A DNA stretch of 64,000 nucleotides. It comes from Xestospongia bergquistia (taxonomy: Eukaryota; Porifera; Demospongiae; Haplosclerida; Petrosiidae). The translations under genes and the position numbers were made by a program. The notes beneath the pieces are model-generated. The model saw nothing but the letters and a program-made list of their open reading frames with translations. It did no database searches and was not told the DNA's origin. How positions within the stretch are numbered: position 1 is the first letter of the stretch; each line of letters begins with the position of its first letter. Shown one piece after another: positions 36,281-48,195 of the stretch. The stretch covers positions 4,197,821 to 4,261,820 of the forward strand of contig OZ014417.1 in the NCBI GenBank assembly GCA_963965975.1, given 5' to 3'.

Positions 36281-36389
36281 AGGACACACCCATGGGCGTG
36301 TTTTATGGTAATGAATATATTATTAAGCTGTAAAATAAGCTGTTTTGACTAAGGAAACTGGCCAAACACAGTTGATATGTGAGACTGAG

Positions 36390-36640
36390 CCTTCTGAAAT
36401 ATAATTAATTAGTTACTGGGTATGCCTCTGTAACCAGTACGTTGTGAGACCACACCCTTTTACTAATTACATTTTGTCTTGTAGTATTGAAGACTTTGTA
36501 AGACAGAAGGAGTTACTTTGGTCAGCTGTATGTATCACATTATTTAAATATTGACAGTAGTCAGACTACTCAAGTATAATGTCAAATAACAATATAACTT
36601 AGCTAAAGAGAAGATATTTATTGGAGAACATCATAGACTA
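36390..36640 (+). repeat. Module M1, copy 2, right half
   Basis: Resumes with ATAATTAATTAGTTACTGGG and continues through TTGTAGTATTGAAGACTTTG and AATATTGACAGTAGTCAG, matching 43945-44120. Confidence 0.65.
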
Positions 36641-36684
36641 GGATCTTTGGAGAATCAGAAACCATCAGTTTGAAAACTGAATTG

Positions 36685-38278
36685 TACTCTTTCTCTTTCT
36701 CTCTCTCTCTCTCTCTCCCATAAACTGACTCTCTCAGTCGCTCTCTCTCTCACACTCCATAGTCTTGCTTAGAAACTTTCTCAGAGTCTCTCTCTCTTTC
36801 TCTCTCTTACCATCAGACTCTCTCTCTCATATTCATGTAATGACCTGAACAGAATGCACTATTCTCTCATGTTTTTAAGTGATTATTCACAAATTTCTAT
36901 TAAACCACAAACCAGACCCTCCCACCTGATATTATAATTAATGCCCATTCTGTAGGAGAGACTCCATACAGTGTTTCTTACGAGACCTATTCCTGTGTGT
37001 GATTTACTGAACATATTCTGATGCCTTTTAGTATTTTTAGTTGACCTTTGACACAAGCACACACAATTGGTGTCTCTCAATCTTTCTCTCTCAGACTGCC
37101 TCTGTCTCACATTCGTTCACTGTCATGGTCCCCCTCTCTTTTTTTAACACATTCTCTCTCAGATTTCTCTTTGAGTCTCTGTTTCTCTTTCTCTCTTAGA
37201 ATGTCTGTCTTTATCTCTCTCTCTCTCCTTTTCTCTCTCTCTTACTATCTCTCCATCACTTTCATAGTCTCGTACACACATACACATCATTCTGAGAGTC
37301 TCTTTCTAGCTATCTTCTATTTTTCTCTCCTTCACTTTAATCTACCAGTAAGAAGACAGCAAATGAAAAACTCAAGAAATTGCAAATCAATCCAGTGTAA
37401 GAGAGACTATGTTTCTTATTAGACATATTACTTTGTGTGATTTACGAAACATATTCTGATGTAATGTACCAGACTCATTGTTGTGATAATGTGTAATCTG
37501 TTTCCGTGTTGTATTTTTAGTTGAGATTTGACCTCATCTGTGAGTTTAACTGGTGACTTTGTAGATTGTATGTTATCTTGTAATAATATTATCTATTATC
37601 TCTTTCTCTGTCATACCCTTTCTCTCAATCTCTAGAGTCTCTCACTCTCTCTCTGTCTCATGTTCTCTCACTCTCACATTCTCTCTCTGACTCCAGGATT
37701 CTTCGTCTCTCTCTCTTTCTCTCTCTGTCAGAGTCTCTCTCTTTCTCTCTCTAAAAGAATCTCTCTCTCACTTCTCAGAGTCTCTCACTCTCTTTCTCAT
37801 AGTCTCTTTCCTTTTTCATCTTTCTCTCTGAGTCTATCTTTCCCCCTTTCTCACTCACTCTCTCTCTCTCTTTTTTTTTTCTTTCCCCCTTCTTTGAGGA
37901 CTTACTCTCACCCTCTTAGACCCTCTCTTCCTCTTGCAGTCTGTCCTCTGATCTCTTAATTCTTCAAGTCTTTCTCTCTCTTTGTCACTATGTCTCTCTC
38001 TCTGTTAGAGTTCCTCTGTCTCTCTCTCTCTCTCTCTGTCTATCTCTCATTCTCAGTGTCTTTCTCTCTCAATGTTTGTCTTTCTGTCTGTCTCATATTC
38101 TCTCTACTTCCTTTTAACCAATTATACGTGAAATTACATTAAAACTTATATGAGACTGTTGTGTCCCTATTCTAATTAATGGCCATTCTTTATTTTTCTC
38201 TCTCTCTATCTCAAAGAGTGCGTCTCTCACTTGTCAGAGCATCTCTCTCAAAGTCTCTCTATATCTCCTTTTCTTGAC

Positions 38279-38313
<35 letters not shown>

Positions 38314-38640
38314 AGTCTCTGTCTCTCTCATTCTCACAGTGTGTGTATTCATGTGTGTTTTTCTCTCTCACAAACACATAGCCTTTTAGAGTCTCTCTGT
38401 CTCCTCCTTCAGAATGATCTCTTTCTGTCAGAGTCTCCCTCTCTCCCTTGATGTCTCTCTCTGTCTTTTTTTCTGAGTCTCTCTCTTTCTCTCACTTCTC
38501 ACTCTTGCATATCTTTGTCAGTTTCTCTTTCTCAGAATTTCTCCACTCTCAAAGTCTCACTTTTTCTGAGTTTCTGTATCTTTCTGTCTCTCATTGTCTC
38601 TCTCAGACTGACATTGTCATTTTATTCATTCTTTAGGTAA
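36685..38640 (+). repeat. CT arrays 4-7 alternating with M2 copies
   Basis: Pyrimidine-rich arrays at about 36685-36835, 37070-37320, 37600-38110 and 38185-38640. They are separated by M2 pieces at 36840-37070 (ACTCCATACAGTGTTTCTTA), 37330-37600 (CAGTAAGAAGACAGCAAATG, ACCAGACTCATTGTTGTGAT) and 38110-38190. A further M2-like tail (TTATCTTTTATAGATC) lies at 38770-38839, next to the transposon end. Confidence 0.8.
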
Positions 38641-38839
38641 AATGTATAGAAGACACTCAAGCTCTCTCAACGAGTTGTCATCTTTTCAGACACTGAGCTA
38701 AGGACAATCCCTCCGTGTAAAAGATCATAAAGAATTTATAAATTTTTGTTAAAGTAATATCTTTAAAAAGATTATCTTTTATAGATCATCTCAAAGCGAG
38801 ATAGCTGACAAACATGCCACTCATCTCATTAAAGATACT

Positions 38840-38911
38840 CAAGGGTGGAGCCTGACCCTCGAGTGGACTGAGAGTCAGGGAAAGTACGTATACTAAACTT
38901 GTTCTGGCTGC
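38840..38911 (+). repeat. Left terminal inverted repeat of the AcademH-like transposon
   Basis: Pairs with 43597-43667. Within it, CCTGAC (38851) and GTCAGG (38874) form a smaller inverted repeat, a possible transposase-binding or hairpin feature. Confidence 0.85.
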
Positions 38912-38960
38912 AAAATTTTGCAACAAAGGAAGTGACATCATAAACTGTAATCATAAAAAC

Positions 38961-40336
38961 ATGGCTGAAGTAAGCAGGGTTGTTGATCATGTAGCAATGA
39001 GCCTTGGATATGTTTCAAAAGACGAACAAAGGGCTGTAATTACTTCTTTTGTCCAGGGAAATGATGTAATGGCCATATTACCAACTGGATTTGGTAAATC
39101 TTTATGTTACACTAGCCTATCGATGATTTTTGATGAGTTAAGAAGTGATAACATAAAAATTATTATTATTGTTATTACACCTATAACAGCTATCATTAAA
39201 GATCAAGTAAGACTAGTAAAAAGAAGCAGTGTAGTAATAAAGATAATTATAGGTTCAAACTTTACAAATGAAGGGACAGCATGTTGGATGTGTGTGTGGT
39301 CATGATGATGAAAATGTGAAACAGGCTGTCAAAGTAGGAAAATTTCCGTTATTTTTTTTTACACCTGAGGCATTAGCCAATAGAAAATGGTGGAAAGTAA
39401 TATCTTCAGAAGACTATCAGAAAAGAATTAAAGGGCTTGTAATAGATGAAGCACATACTATCAAAAAAATGGTAATGACTCTTTTAATTACAGGTTGATA
39501 GTTAAATTAAACTTTGTAGAGGAATGACTTTTCGTGAATCTCTAATGAAGGTTGGAGAACTTCGTAGTCTGCTACCATAAAACGTATATGTAATGGCTCT
39601 AACAGCTACTGCCATTTGTTCACTAAGGAAGGAGTTGTCTCAAATAATGGGAATGAAGAGTCCAGTAATGATTTTACTACCTCCTTCTAAAGCAAATATC
39701 ATGTACGAAGTTAAAGCATATACCTTATTAGATGACAGTTTCAATCCAGTATTACAACAGTTGCAGAAAGAAAGACATCAATATCCTAGAACTATAATTT
39801 ATTGTTGTCGAATGGAAGACTGCTCTAATCTATACTTATTTTTTCAGCATTCATTGGGAAAAGAATTTACAGAGCCACCAGTTGCACCAATCTCACTATC
39901 TCGATTTAGATTAGTTGAGATGTTCACATCTTGTACTGATCAAGATGTAAAAAGTCAGATAATCAATTCATTTACAAAGCCAAGTGCATTACATGTTGTT
40001 TGTGCAACAATAGCCTTTGGAATAGGTGTAAATTGTCCTGATGTTAGAGTGGTTATACATCTAGGTCCTCCTGATTATATAGAATCCTATATACAAGAAA
40101 CTGGAAGAGGAGGAAGAGATGGGCTTCCTTCACAAGCTATGCTATATACTAAAAGAAATTATTCACAGACAGTATGCCAAGACATGAAAAGTTATTGCCA
40201 AAACAATACGGAATGTAGAATACACTTGCTATTTTGTAACATGGAAGGGTATAACAGTTCCCTACACAGGGTATGCAGTAGTAACTGCTGCGATATTTGC
40301 TTCAGAAAAGTCTCAAGTGAGAATCCAACTATATAA
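38961..40336 (+). pseudogene. RecQ-like superfamily 2 DNA helicase, transposon-encoded, broken
   Basis: Starts at ATG 38961 (MAEVSRVVDHVAMSLGY). Motifs in order: KDEQRAVITSFVQGNDVMAI (motif 0/Q-like), Walker A PTGFGKS (39081-39101), ITPITAIIKDQV (motif Ia), DEAH box in GLVIDEAHTIKK (39445-39456), MALTATA (motif III, 39593), TIIYCC (motif IV), VVCATIAFGIGVNCPDVRVV (motif V), QETGRGGRDG (motif VI, about 40094-40123), then a RecQ-type zinc region with CRIHLLF and SNCCDICF, stop at 40334-40336. It unwinds DNA using ATP in its family; here it probably assists transposition. Lesions: a frame change between 39255 and 39300; a frame change at an A7 run (39463-39469), near a possible small intron; and an in-frame TAA at 39578-39580 where the family has Lys (LLP, stop, NVYVMALTATA). 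The last 247 codons are open. Confidence 0.88.
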
Positions 40337-40508
40337 ATAATGTTCAAATAATTATGTTATATACAATTATGGTAAATGTGTTTTGATATATAATAGAAGT
40401 TCATGTTCTTGTTTCTTGTGTAGTGATGATTTAGGGTTTGGGAATGATGGGTATTTGCATGTTGGTATGTATTCCAATACTTTATAATGGTTCATACGGT
40501 GAACAAGT

Positions 40509-43500
40509 TCATGCATATCTATTTTGTGTAGCTTGCTTGTGTCTTGTTTCATAATCACTGATACTGTTTATTTTATCATATTGGTATAACACAGGAGATA
40601 TAGTGCCCAAGGTTCTTCCTGATCTTAAAATTGCTTTTTCAATCTTTCCTGTTCCCAATGTAGCAATGCCATTTTTAACCTCACAGTTCAAATGCTCCAT
40701 ATGGAGATCACACGATATATTTCTTCCTGGCAGTCCACTCATTTTAATGAATCGATTATAAAGTAATTGTTCTTTTTGTTGTGGGGATAATAAATATTGA
40801 GACTGATGTAGCAGAGTAACTTCTCCTTTTGCATAGTTTTTTCTATTTGAGTCATGAAAAATTATTAGAAAATACCTCCAGCATCGTAGCACCCTCTCAC
40901 AGTTCCCTTCCTTTACTGCATCAATGAATTCTAAGTAGAATGCACCAATGCTGAAAAGTTGTCCTGATCATCTGTACTGTGAGAATCTGTTGGTACATGT
41001 AAGTACTCAATATCCAGAAATTTGTCTTCAAGTTGTGATAATATGTAATCCATCTCCTTTCTACGTTTTTGTTTATGTTCAATCCACATTTCTTCTTGTA
41101 TGTATGAAGGCCAGTTGTCAATTTTATCTAATTCTACCACCTTCATTGCTGCTACTGTTATATAGCTATGTAAAAGAAGTACAAGGAAATCTTTACAAGA
41201 ATTCATATTATTCTTTGGTGACATAACCACATTAGATCGCCCTAGATAATTTTTCATCTGGTACATAGTACCATGTTCACATGCTGACTTTTGATTCATA
41301 GTATGTTTCCACAACACCTGCAAATTAATCTAAAATACTATACACTTTAAAATATATTTTTACTTCAAGTAATGTAAGTTTGGTATGCCAATCTTCAATG
41401 ATTGGTAGAAAGCCTTCCAATCTGGTAGCTGGTGTTTCAGCATTTGATTTAATCTTCATTGCACCCACTGCTCAAACTTTGGATAGTTGATCACCACCCA
41501 ACATTATTGTTTTTTGCACATTAACAGAATCAGTAGTCACTGGTATAGTTTGTTTCACAGTATATTCTTGTAGTGGTACATATTGATGAAGGTCAGTCAT
41601 TATCTCTACCATTTCTTATAGCTTATTTCGTTCTTTGGAAACACACCAAGAGGAACCTAATTGAATTACATATACATCACTATGCATGTACTATAATTTT
41701 ACTTACCACTACTGATTTTGTTGACATTTCTTAGTAGCACCTGTGAGTAATGTGCCATTCTATTACATCAGAGAATGTAACATGAAAGAAATTTAAGGTT
41801 TCATTTAGCACTCTGGAAAATATAATTTTAATGTTCTTCACTAAAGTTGCATCATCAGCTGATGAAGGAAGAAGACTTTGTGCTACAAGATCAGAAGTCA
41901 TAGGTAATGGCCTTGGAATGCTTGTAGGAAGACCAAACACAATGATCCTGTCTTGAACTGCATAACTGTGATAATAATGGAGAGATTTGGACTTATTGTA
42001 AGTTCTTGAATATCTTGGTGTTATCTTTTTGTCAATGTTATCTCCAACTAATTTGTATGACCTAATGTCATCATGAGGAACTTCATCCATCACTATTACT
42101 TGTGCCACATCACTTGATGATACAAAGTCTGTAGTTGTATCTTGAGTACCAAGTTCAATGTCATTGATGGCACAGTCAGTGCTAGTAATTTCTGTATCGG
42201 TATCTGTAATAGGGGAAAACGACAGGTCTGACTCTGAGTCCTCATAGTCAAAAGAACTACAACTACTCCTACTTAAAGAGCTTGATTCTCCAGATGATGT
42301 AACATTGAGATTGGTATTGTCACTTATGCTTTTATGTAATTGCCATATCTCATCAACATTACCGGTTCCTACAATTTAATGTTAAATTGACATTTTAAGC
42401 ACACAGCTGCTAGCCAGTTTTAAAATTTGCTTTAGAATATCATCCTTCCATGATTTCACAATTGCATCATGTTCTTTTCCTAATGTTTCAGCTAATTTTA
42501 TTGTGGTTAGATATGAGACACACAATTCTAGAGAAGACAGCCTAGATGATACCTATGATAATAATACCAAAATAATTACATGTACATAATAAATACCTTT
42601 TTTGAAAAATGGCCTGCATATAATATCAATGATATAATTTTTTGAAATGAATTTAATCGTGTATAACGAAACTTTAGAATTATCATGGCACAGGTGCAGA
42701 TAACAGCAATACGGTTGCTACGAAGACTTCTTGTCTGTGTAGCAGCCATCAAGAAACTCAATAAATATGGAACTTTCTGGTTTAAATCATCATAGATAAT
42801 GTCATAGTCAAAACTCTTCAAATAATCCAATCACTGACTACATAGAATTGATTGGCTACTGGTAAGATTTTTGATTTCTGTTGTAACATCTCTTCACAAT
42901 TTTTGAAATAATATATCCTTTTATCTTATCATCTGACAGGCATTCATCTGCTACTTTTTTTTAACTTTTTCGAGCAATGGCTTTAGCTACTGGTTTACAT
43001 CTTGGTGTGAATACATAGGTCTTTTGTTGACTAGCATTGCTTACTATCACCTATCGATCATATTAAGTATGCATATCACTTAAGAAATTTTTGTAACTTA
43101 CTGCCACATCAGGAAAATGACAAGTACTTGATAACTGTGGCATAATTCTTCTACTTTTACTTGCATTTGATGATGAAGTTTCATCATCATCATCATCCAT
43201 ATTTCTCTTCCTAGATTGTAGGAATGAGCAACGGTGACTGGTTACAATAGCATCTACAGCATCATTAATACTCTGGTGAGTACTTAATTCCAATTTTTGG
43301 AATCTATACAATGCTGAAACACAAGAATTGCACATTCTCCCAATGAATCCATCATCACCACTAATTACTGCATGAATATCTATGTCAATATTGAGTTCAC
43401 TGAATCGTTCCAACATCAGCCTTTTCCATACAGCCAAAGCCTTTGAGCAGACATCACTTAACATGTTGTATCTGTCATTGGATCAACTAGTGATGTCTGT

Positions 43501-43545
43501 TCCACAACCATAGCAATTCACAACAACGGGTGGACACCATCTTAA
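40509..43545 (-). pseudogene. DUF6589-family protein, probable Academ transposase, broken
   Basis: Multi-exon minus-strand gene. N-terminal Cys pairs NCYGCG (about 43515) and CNSC (about 43330) suggest a zinc finger. Then QQKTYVFTPRCKPVAKAIAR (to 43050), SLILYAGHFSKK (ends 42597), an acidic Ser-rich linker (about 42200-42330), VPHDDIRSYKLVGDNIDKK (about 42040-42090), SLHYYHSYAVQDRI, LLPSSADD, MLGGDQLSKV (about 41500), LEGFLPIIEDWHTKLTLLE, VLWKHTMNQKSACEHGTMYQ, GNCERVLRCWRYFLIIF, LLSPQQKEQLLYNRFIK, and GLPGRNISCDLHMEHLN (about 40700). The Asp residues in VGDNID and GGDQL are plausible catalytic acids of an RNase H-fold transposase (inference). Clear splice sites include 43102, 43050, 42597, 42552, 42368 and 41707. 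Lesions: TGA before SNDRYN (about 43490), TAA at 41731-41733, TGA after GGDQLSKV, and a frameshift near 40930. Confidence 0.85.
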
Positions 43546-43596
43546 TAGTGGTTTACACGTGTTTCAGCTACACCTTACGCTCACCCAAAGCCATTC

Positions 43597-43667
43597 AGCT
43601 CAGAAAAAGTTTAGTATATGTACTTTTCCTGACTCTCAGTCCACTGAAGGGTCAGGGTCTCCCCTTG
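43597..43667 (-). repeat. Right terminal inverted repeat of the AcademH-like transposon
   Basis: Reverse complement matches the left end over about 70 bp. It also keeps the internal CCTGAC/GTCAGG pair. Followed by the ACT target duplication. Confidence 0.85.
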
Positions 43668-43837
43668 ACTAACTTGAATAGGGATGCCCAACTTGTCATT
43701 TGACCCTGAAGACTGCAGTGACAGTTACATCAAGCTACTTAAATATAAGGGTTGGTCTTTTTGATGGGTTTAGGGTTTCGGATTTGGTAAACTAGGTTAA
43801 GAGATAGAAGATTCATAATGGATAGTTTGTATGGATA

Positions 43838-44145
43838 TATATGGTAAGGAAGACCCTACTGATAATGCTCTGAAATTATACAATTGGTTAATTTGAAGAA
43901 ATCTGTTAACACTGTAAGTCAATGGGTGGAGCTTACTAATACTTAATTAGTTGCTAGTTATGCCTCTGCAAACACTATGTTGTGAGACCACACCCTTTGA
44001 CTAATTATATCATGTCTTGTAGTATTGATGAAGACTTTGTAAAACAGAAGGAGGCACATTATCAGCTGTATGTATCATATTATTATTTTAATATTGACAA
44101 TAGTCAGATACTCCAGTATATTGTCAATATAAACTAACAATATAT
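43838..44145 (+). repeat. Module M1, copy 3
   Basis: Most complete M1 copy: GACCCTACTGATAATGCTC, GTCAATGGGTGGAGCTTA, CATGTCTTGTAGTATTGATG and AATATTGACAATAGTCAG, directly followed by a CT array. Confidence 0.75.
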
Positions 44146-44755
44146 AATGTCTCTCTCTGAATCTCTCTCTCTCTCTCTTACTCTCAAAGTCTCACTGTCA
44201 CAGTGTTTTTTTGTCTTTATCTCTCGTGAAGTCTCTCTCTTTCTATGAGACTCTCTTTCTCTTTCAGAGTCTCTCTTTCACCCTCTTTCTGAGATTTTCT
44301 TTCTCAGAGTCTCTATCTCTCCCTCTCTCAGAGTGTTTTGCTCTCTTTCCCTCCTTCTCTCTCATTCTAGAGATATCCCTCTCTTTGAGACTCTTTCTGG
44401 GTTTATCGCTTTCTCACTTCCACTTTTTCAGAGCATCTCTCTCTTTATCACTCTCAAAGTCTTTTGGTTTGTCTCCCTCTTTCACAGTCTCTCACTCTTG
44501 AAGTCTTTCACTCTCTTTCTCTCTCAAAGTCTCTCACTCTCACAGTCTAACATTCTTTCTGAGTATCTCACTCCCAGTTTCTCTCTCTTTCTGTCTCCTT
44601 TCTCTATCTATCTCTCACTATATCTTTTTCTCCGTCTGTCTGTCTTTCATTTTCTTTTCTGGCACTCTCACAGTCTCATTCTTTTTCTATCTCACTCTCT
44701 CGCTCTTAGAATCTTTCTCTGTCACTCTATCTCTCTTTCTCTCTCATCCTTTCAA
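44145..44755 (+). repeat. CT array 8
   Basis: Pyrimidine-rich array with AGAGTC punctuation. Confidence 0.93.
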
Positions 44756-45240
44756 CCAATTACACTCAAAAAGACAAACCTGATCCTTCCATTTCCTATT
44801 CTAATTAATGCCTATGTTAATGATATATGATGATAGGTTTTTTAAGTAATAAGTTATGTCATATGATAATAATGATTGAGCTAGTCTATTAGTAGTGTAT
44901 TAGTAGTAGTTATTGTACTTATTATCAAGAAATGTACCAGTAAGAAGATAACAAATGAACAACTCAAGAACTTGCAAATCAATTTATATTAAACTCTATT
45001 AAACCATAAAGCAGACCTTCAACCGCCTATTCTAAATAATGCCCACATTGATGTATCATAAGGTGTTTTTTATATGACAAATTATGTCATATGGTGATAA
45101 TGATTTAGCTGGTGTATTAGTAGTGGATTAGTAATAATTACTGTACTTATTATCAATAAATCTACCAGAGAGAAGACAACAAATGAACTACTCATGAACT
45201 TGTAAAACAATCCAGTGTAAGAGAGACTTCAAAGTGTGAC
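44755..45240 (+). repeat. Module M2, two tandem copies
   Basis: Two head-to-tail copies (about 44755-44990 and 44995-45235), each with AATTAATGCC-like, TTATGTCATATG, CTATTAGTAGTG/GTATTAGTAGTG and ACCAGTAAGAAGATAACAAA-like blocks. Confidence 0.75.
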
Positions 45241-45600
45241 AGCTGATGAACTCACACTCAGAGATACTCTCTCTCTCTCTCTCTCTCTCTCTTTTTCTAT
45301 TACTCTCAAAGTCTCTCTCCTCTAGTCTTTCTCTCTCTGTGTCTCTCTCACACATGCACACAAGCATACACTCATAGAGACTTTCTCTCACTCTTTCAAA
45401 TCTTCCTTTCTTGCAAATCAATCTAGTGTAAAAGAAACTCTGTACTGTGTTTGTAATTTGATATTTTGCTATGTTTTATTTACAAAACCTATTCTGAAGT
45501 TTCTTTCTCTCAGGCTCCATCTCTCTCTCTCTCTCTCTTTCTTACTCACTCTAGGAGTCGCACTCCATCTCTTTCTTTCTCTCAATGTAATATTTTCTCT
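45240..45600 (+). repeat. CT arrays 9-10 with a short M2 piece between
   Basis: CT-rich at 45250-45410 and 45505-45600; 45415-45500 is an M2 fragment (TCTAGTGTAAAAGAAACTCT). Confidence 0.8.
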
Positions 45601-45855
45601 CTTCATATGCAAATAAATCCAGTGTAAGACGCATTCTATACTGTGTTTCTTATTACATATATTCCTATGTGTTATTTCCTAAACATATTTTAGTATGATA
45701 TACCAGACTCATTATTGTGATAATGTGTAATATGTTTAATGTAGGTAATCTTTGACCTCGTCTGTTACTCTCACAGGTTACTTTGTGTATTGGATGTCGT
45801 AAAAAAGGTTATCTTTCATAAACATCAAACAGATTCTGCTAACAATCTCATGATA
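45600..45855 (+). repeat. Module M2, distal part
   Basis: AATCCAGTGTAAGACGCATT, ACCAGACTCATTATTGTGAT, TTTGACCTCGTCTGTTA and GGTTATCTTTCATAAACATC, shared with 37330-37600, 48000-48190 and 58870-59070. Confidence 0.75.
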
Positions 45856-46770
45856 TCAGACTCTCTCTTTCTCTCAGAGACTATAAACCTCTTAGAGTCT
45901 CTCTGTCACTCATTCCCTCTCTTTCTCTATACCTCTTTTTACTCTGGGGGTCTCTTTCTCTCTCTCAGAATCCCTCTCAGAGTCTCTTTCTCTCACACAC
46001 ACTTGCTCTCAGAGTCTCTCTCGTAATCTTACACTCTTACAGTCTCTCTCTCTCACTTGCACTCTCAGTCTTTTTCTTTATCTCTCTTTTTTGCCACACT
46101 CTAGGAGTCTATCTCCCTATCTTTGTTTCCCTCATTCTCTGTCCTTTCTCCCTGCCATTCTCTCTATCTCTTTCTCTCTCTCTGCTCTCACTATCTTATA
46201 GTCCCTTCATCTCTCGGAGTCTCTCTCTTATCCTCTCTCTTATAGTCTCTCTTTTTCTCATTCATATACACAAACTCTCAGAGTCTCTCATTCTTTCACT
46301 TTCACTATCTCTGTCCTGATCAATTTCTATTTCTCATTCTCTCTCACTTATTTATCTCTGTGTGTCTGTTCCTATCTTCCACACAGACATTCTCAGAGTT
46401 TTGCCTGTCTCTCTCTTTCTCTACCTCTGCCTCCCCCCTTATTTTAGGAGTCTATTTGCCTGGCTGTGTCTTCTTCTCATATACCAACACACACGCTCTC
46501 AGAGTTTGTCTCTCTTTCTCTCAGAATCTCTTTCTTTCAATCAGAGTGTCTCTCACACACTCCCTTTCATAGTCTCTTAATATCGCTTTCAGACAATCTC
46601 TGTTAGAGTTTCTACCTCATAGTCTCTCATCCTAACTCTCGCATTCCCTATCCCTCTCTTCTCTCTCTATCTCATAGTCCATCACCCTCAGAGTCCCTTT
46701 CTTTCTCTATTAAAACACAGACATACACCATCAAATTCTTTCACTTTTTCTTTCTCTTACTCTCTCACTT

Positions 46771-46829
<59 letters not shown>

Positions 46830-47690
46830 ATCATCCCTCCCAATAGAAGTCCTCCCTCTCTCTCCCACTTTTTCTCTCTTTCATTGTCTTTCACTGTCAG
46901 TGTCTTCCTCTCATTCACACACACACACTCTTAGATTCTGTCAGTCTTTCTCCTTCTCTTTCTCCTCTCTCGCTATAGGATTATCTCTGTCTCTATCACT
47001 CACAGAATCTCTATCTCTCACTTCAGAAACATCTCTCTCTCCTTATCATTTCAGAAATGTCTCTCTCTCATCATTTTGTATATCTCTTTCTCTTTCACTT
47101 ATTTTCTCTCTGTCTGTGTCCCTCTCTCTCACCCATGCACAAAGACTGTCAGAGTCTCTGGCTGTCTCTCTTTCTCTGTCTCTACCTCTCTCTTTGTCTT
47201 ACTCTCTCTCTCATAGTTTATCACTGTTAGAGTCTCTCTTACGCACAAACACATACACACTCTCAGAGTCTGTCAGTCTCTCTCTCTCTCTCCTTCTCCT
47301 TCTTCAGTCTATGAGTGTCTCTCTCTCTCAGAGTTGCCCTCTCTCTTATTTTTCTTTGTCTGTTTGTCTCACTCTCAGACACACACAGAGACACTCTCAG
47401 AGTCTCTGCCTGTCTCATTCTCTCGTCTCTCTCTCTCTTTTACTCATAGAGCATCACTGTCAGAGGCTATCTCTGTCTTTTCCTCTCTCACACACACCGA
47501 CACTCCCAGTTCCTTTCATTCTTTTTCTCTTCTTTTTTTATCACACACACAAACTCATAGAGTCTCTCAGTCTTTCTTGCCCTCTGTCTTTTTTCCCTCA
47601 CATTAGAAGTCTTTCTCTCACACATGCTCTCTCTCTATCTATTACTTTTCAGAGTCTCTTGCTTCTCATATTCTTGTAGTACCTTGATAG
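45855..47690 (+). repeat. CT array 11
   Basis: About 1.8 kb, including a pure (TC)n run at about 46777-46826 and several CACACA runs. Long Ser/Leu ORFs are artefacts. Confidence 0.95.
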
Positions 47691-48195
47691 AACAAAATAC
47701 TCTCTCATTCATTTAGCCTATTATGCACATAATTTTATTGAAGTACAAAGTAGACACTTTGGTCTCATATTCTAATTAATGCTCACATTTATGATGTACC
47801 AGTAACAATGTCTTATTTATGCAAGAAATTATGTCCTATATTAATAATGATTAAGCTGGTGTATTAGTAGTAGTTATTGTACTTATTATCAAGTAATCTA
47901 CCAGTAAGAAGATAACAAATGAATAGTTCAAGACTTGCAAAATCAATACAGTGTAAGAGACATTCCATACCGTGTTTATATATTACCATGTGTGATTTAC
48001 TAAACATATTTTGATATCATGTACCAGACTCATTGTTGTGATAATGTATAATATGTTTCAATGTAGTTGATCTTTGACCTCATCTGTTAGTTTCATGCAT
48101 TGTTTGTGCATTGGACGAAATGTTGTAAAAGGAAGGTTATATTTTATTTTTTATGGACCTTAAAGAGACAGCTAATGAACTCGATTGGTTCTATC
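47690..48195 (+). repeat. Module M2, near-complete copy
   Basis: Carries the full M2 series from the proximal A+T blocks through ACCAGACTCATTGTTGTGAT to TTTATGGACCTTAAAGAGAC, then a CT array. Confidence 0.75.

Larger units (their letters stand above)
38840..43667. mobile_element. Helicase-bearing DNA transposon, AcademH-like
   Basis: 4828 bp bounded by long terminal inverted repeats, about 70 bp each with eight or so mismatches. Both ends begin CAAGGG read inwards and share GTGGACTGAGAGTCAGG and TATACTAAACTT. The trinucleotide ACT flanks both sides (38837-38839 and 43668-43670), a 3-bp target duplication. Inside are two convergent genes: a RecQ-like helicase (+, 38961-40336) and a DUF6589-family protein (-, about 43545-40509), with some 170 bp between their stops. 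A helicase plus a large DDE-type transposase in one TIR element with a 3-4 bp duplication is the known plan of the AcademH lineage of the Academ superfamily. Assigning DUF6589 as the Academ transposase is from memory of the family. Both genes are damaged, so the copy is non-autonomous now. Confidence 0.85.

Noticed and set aside
34578-36281. Several + and - strand ORFs overlapping the RT region
   Set aside because: Shadows of the minus-strand DIRS-type RT/RNase H in other frames.
40948-41226. Plus-strand ORF of 92 codons
   Set aside because: Antisense shadow of the DUF6589 gene exon on the minus strand.
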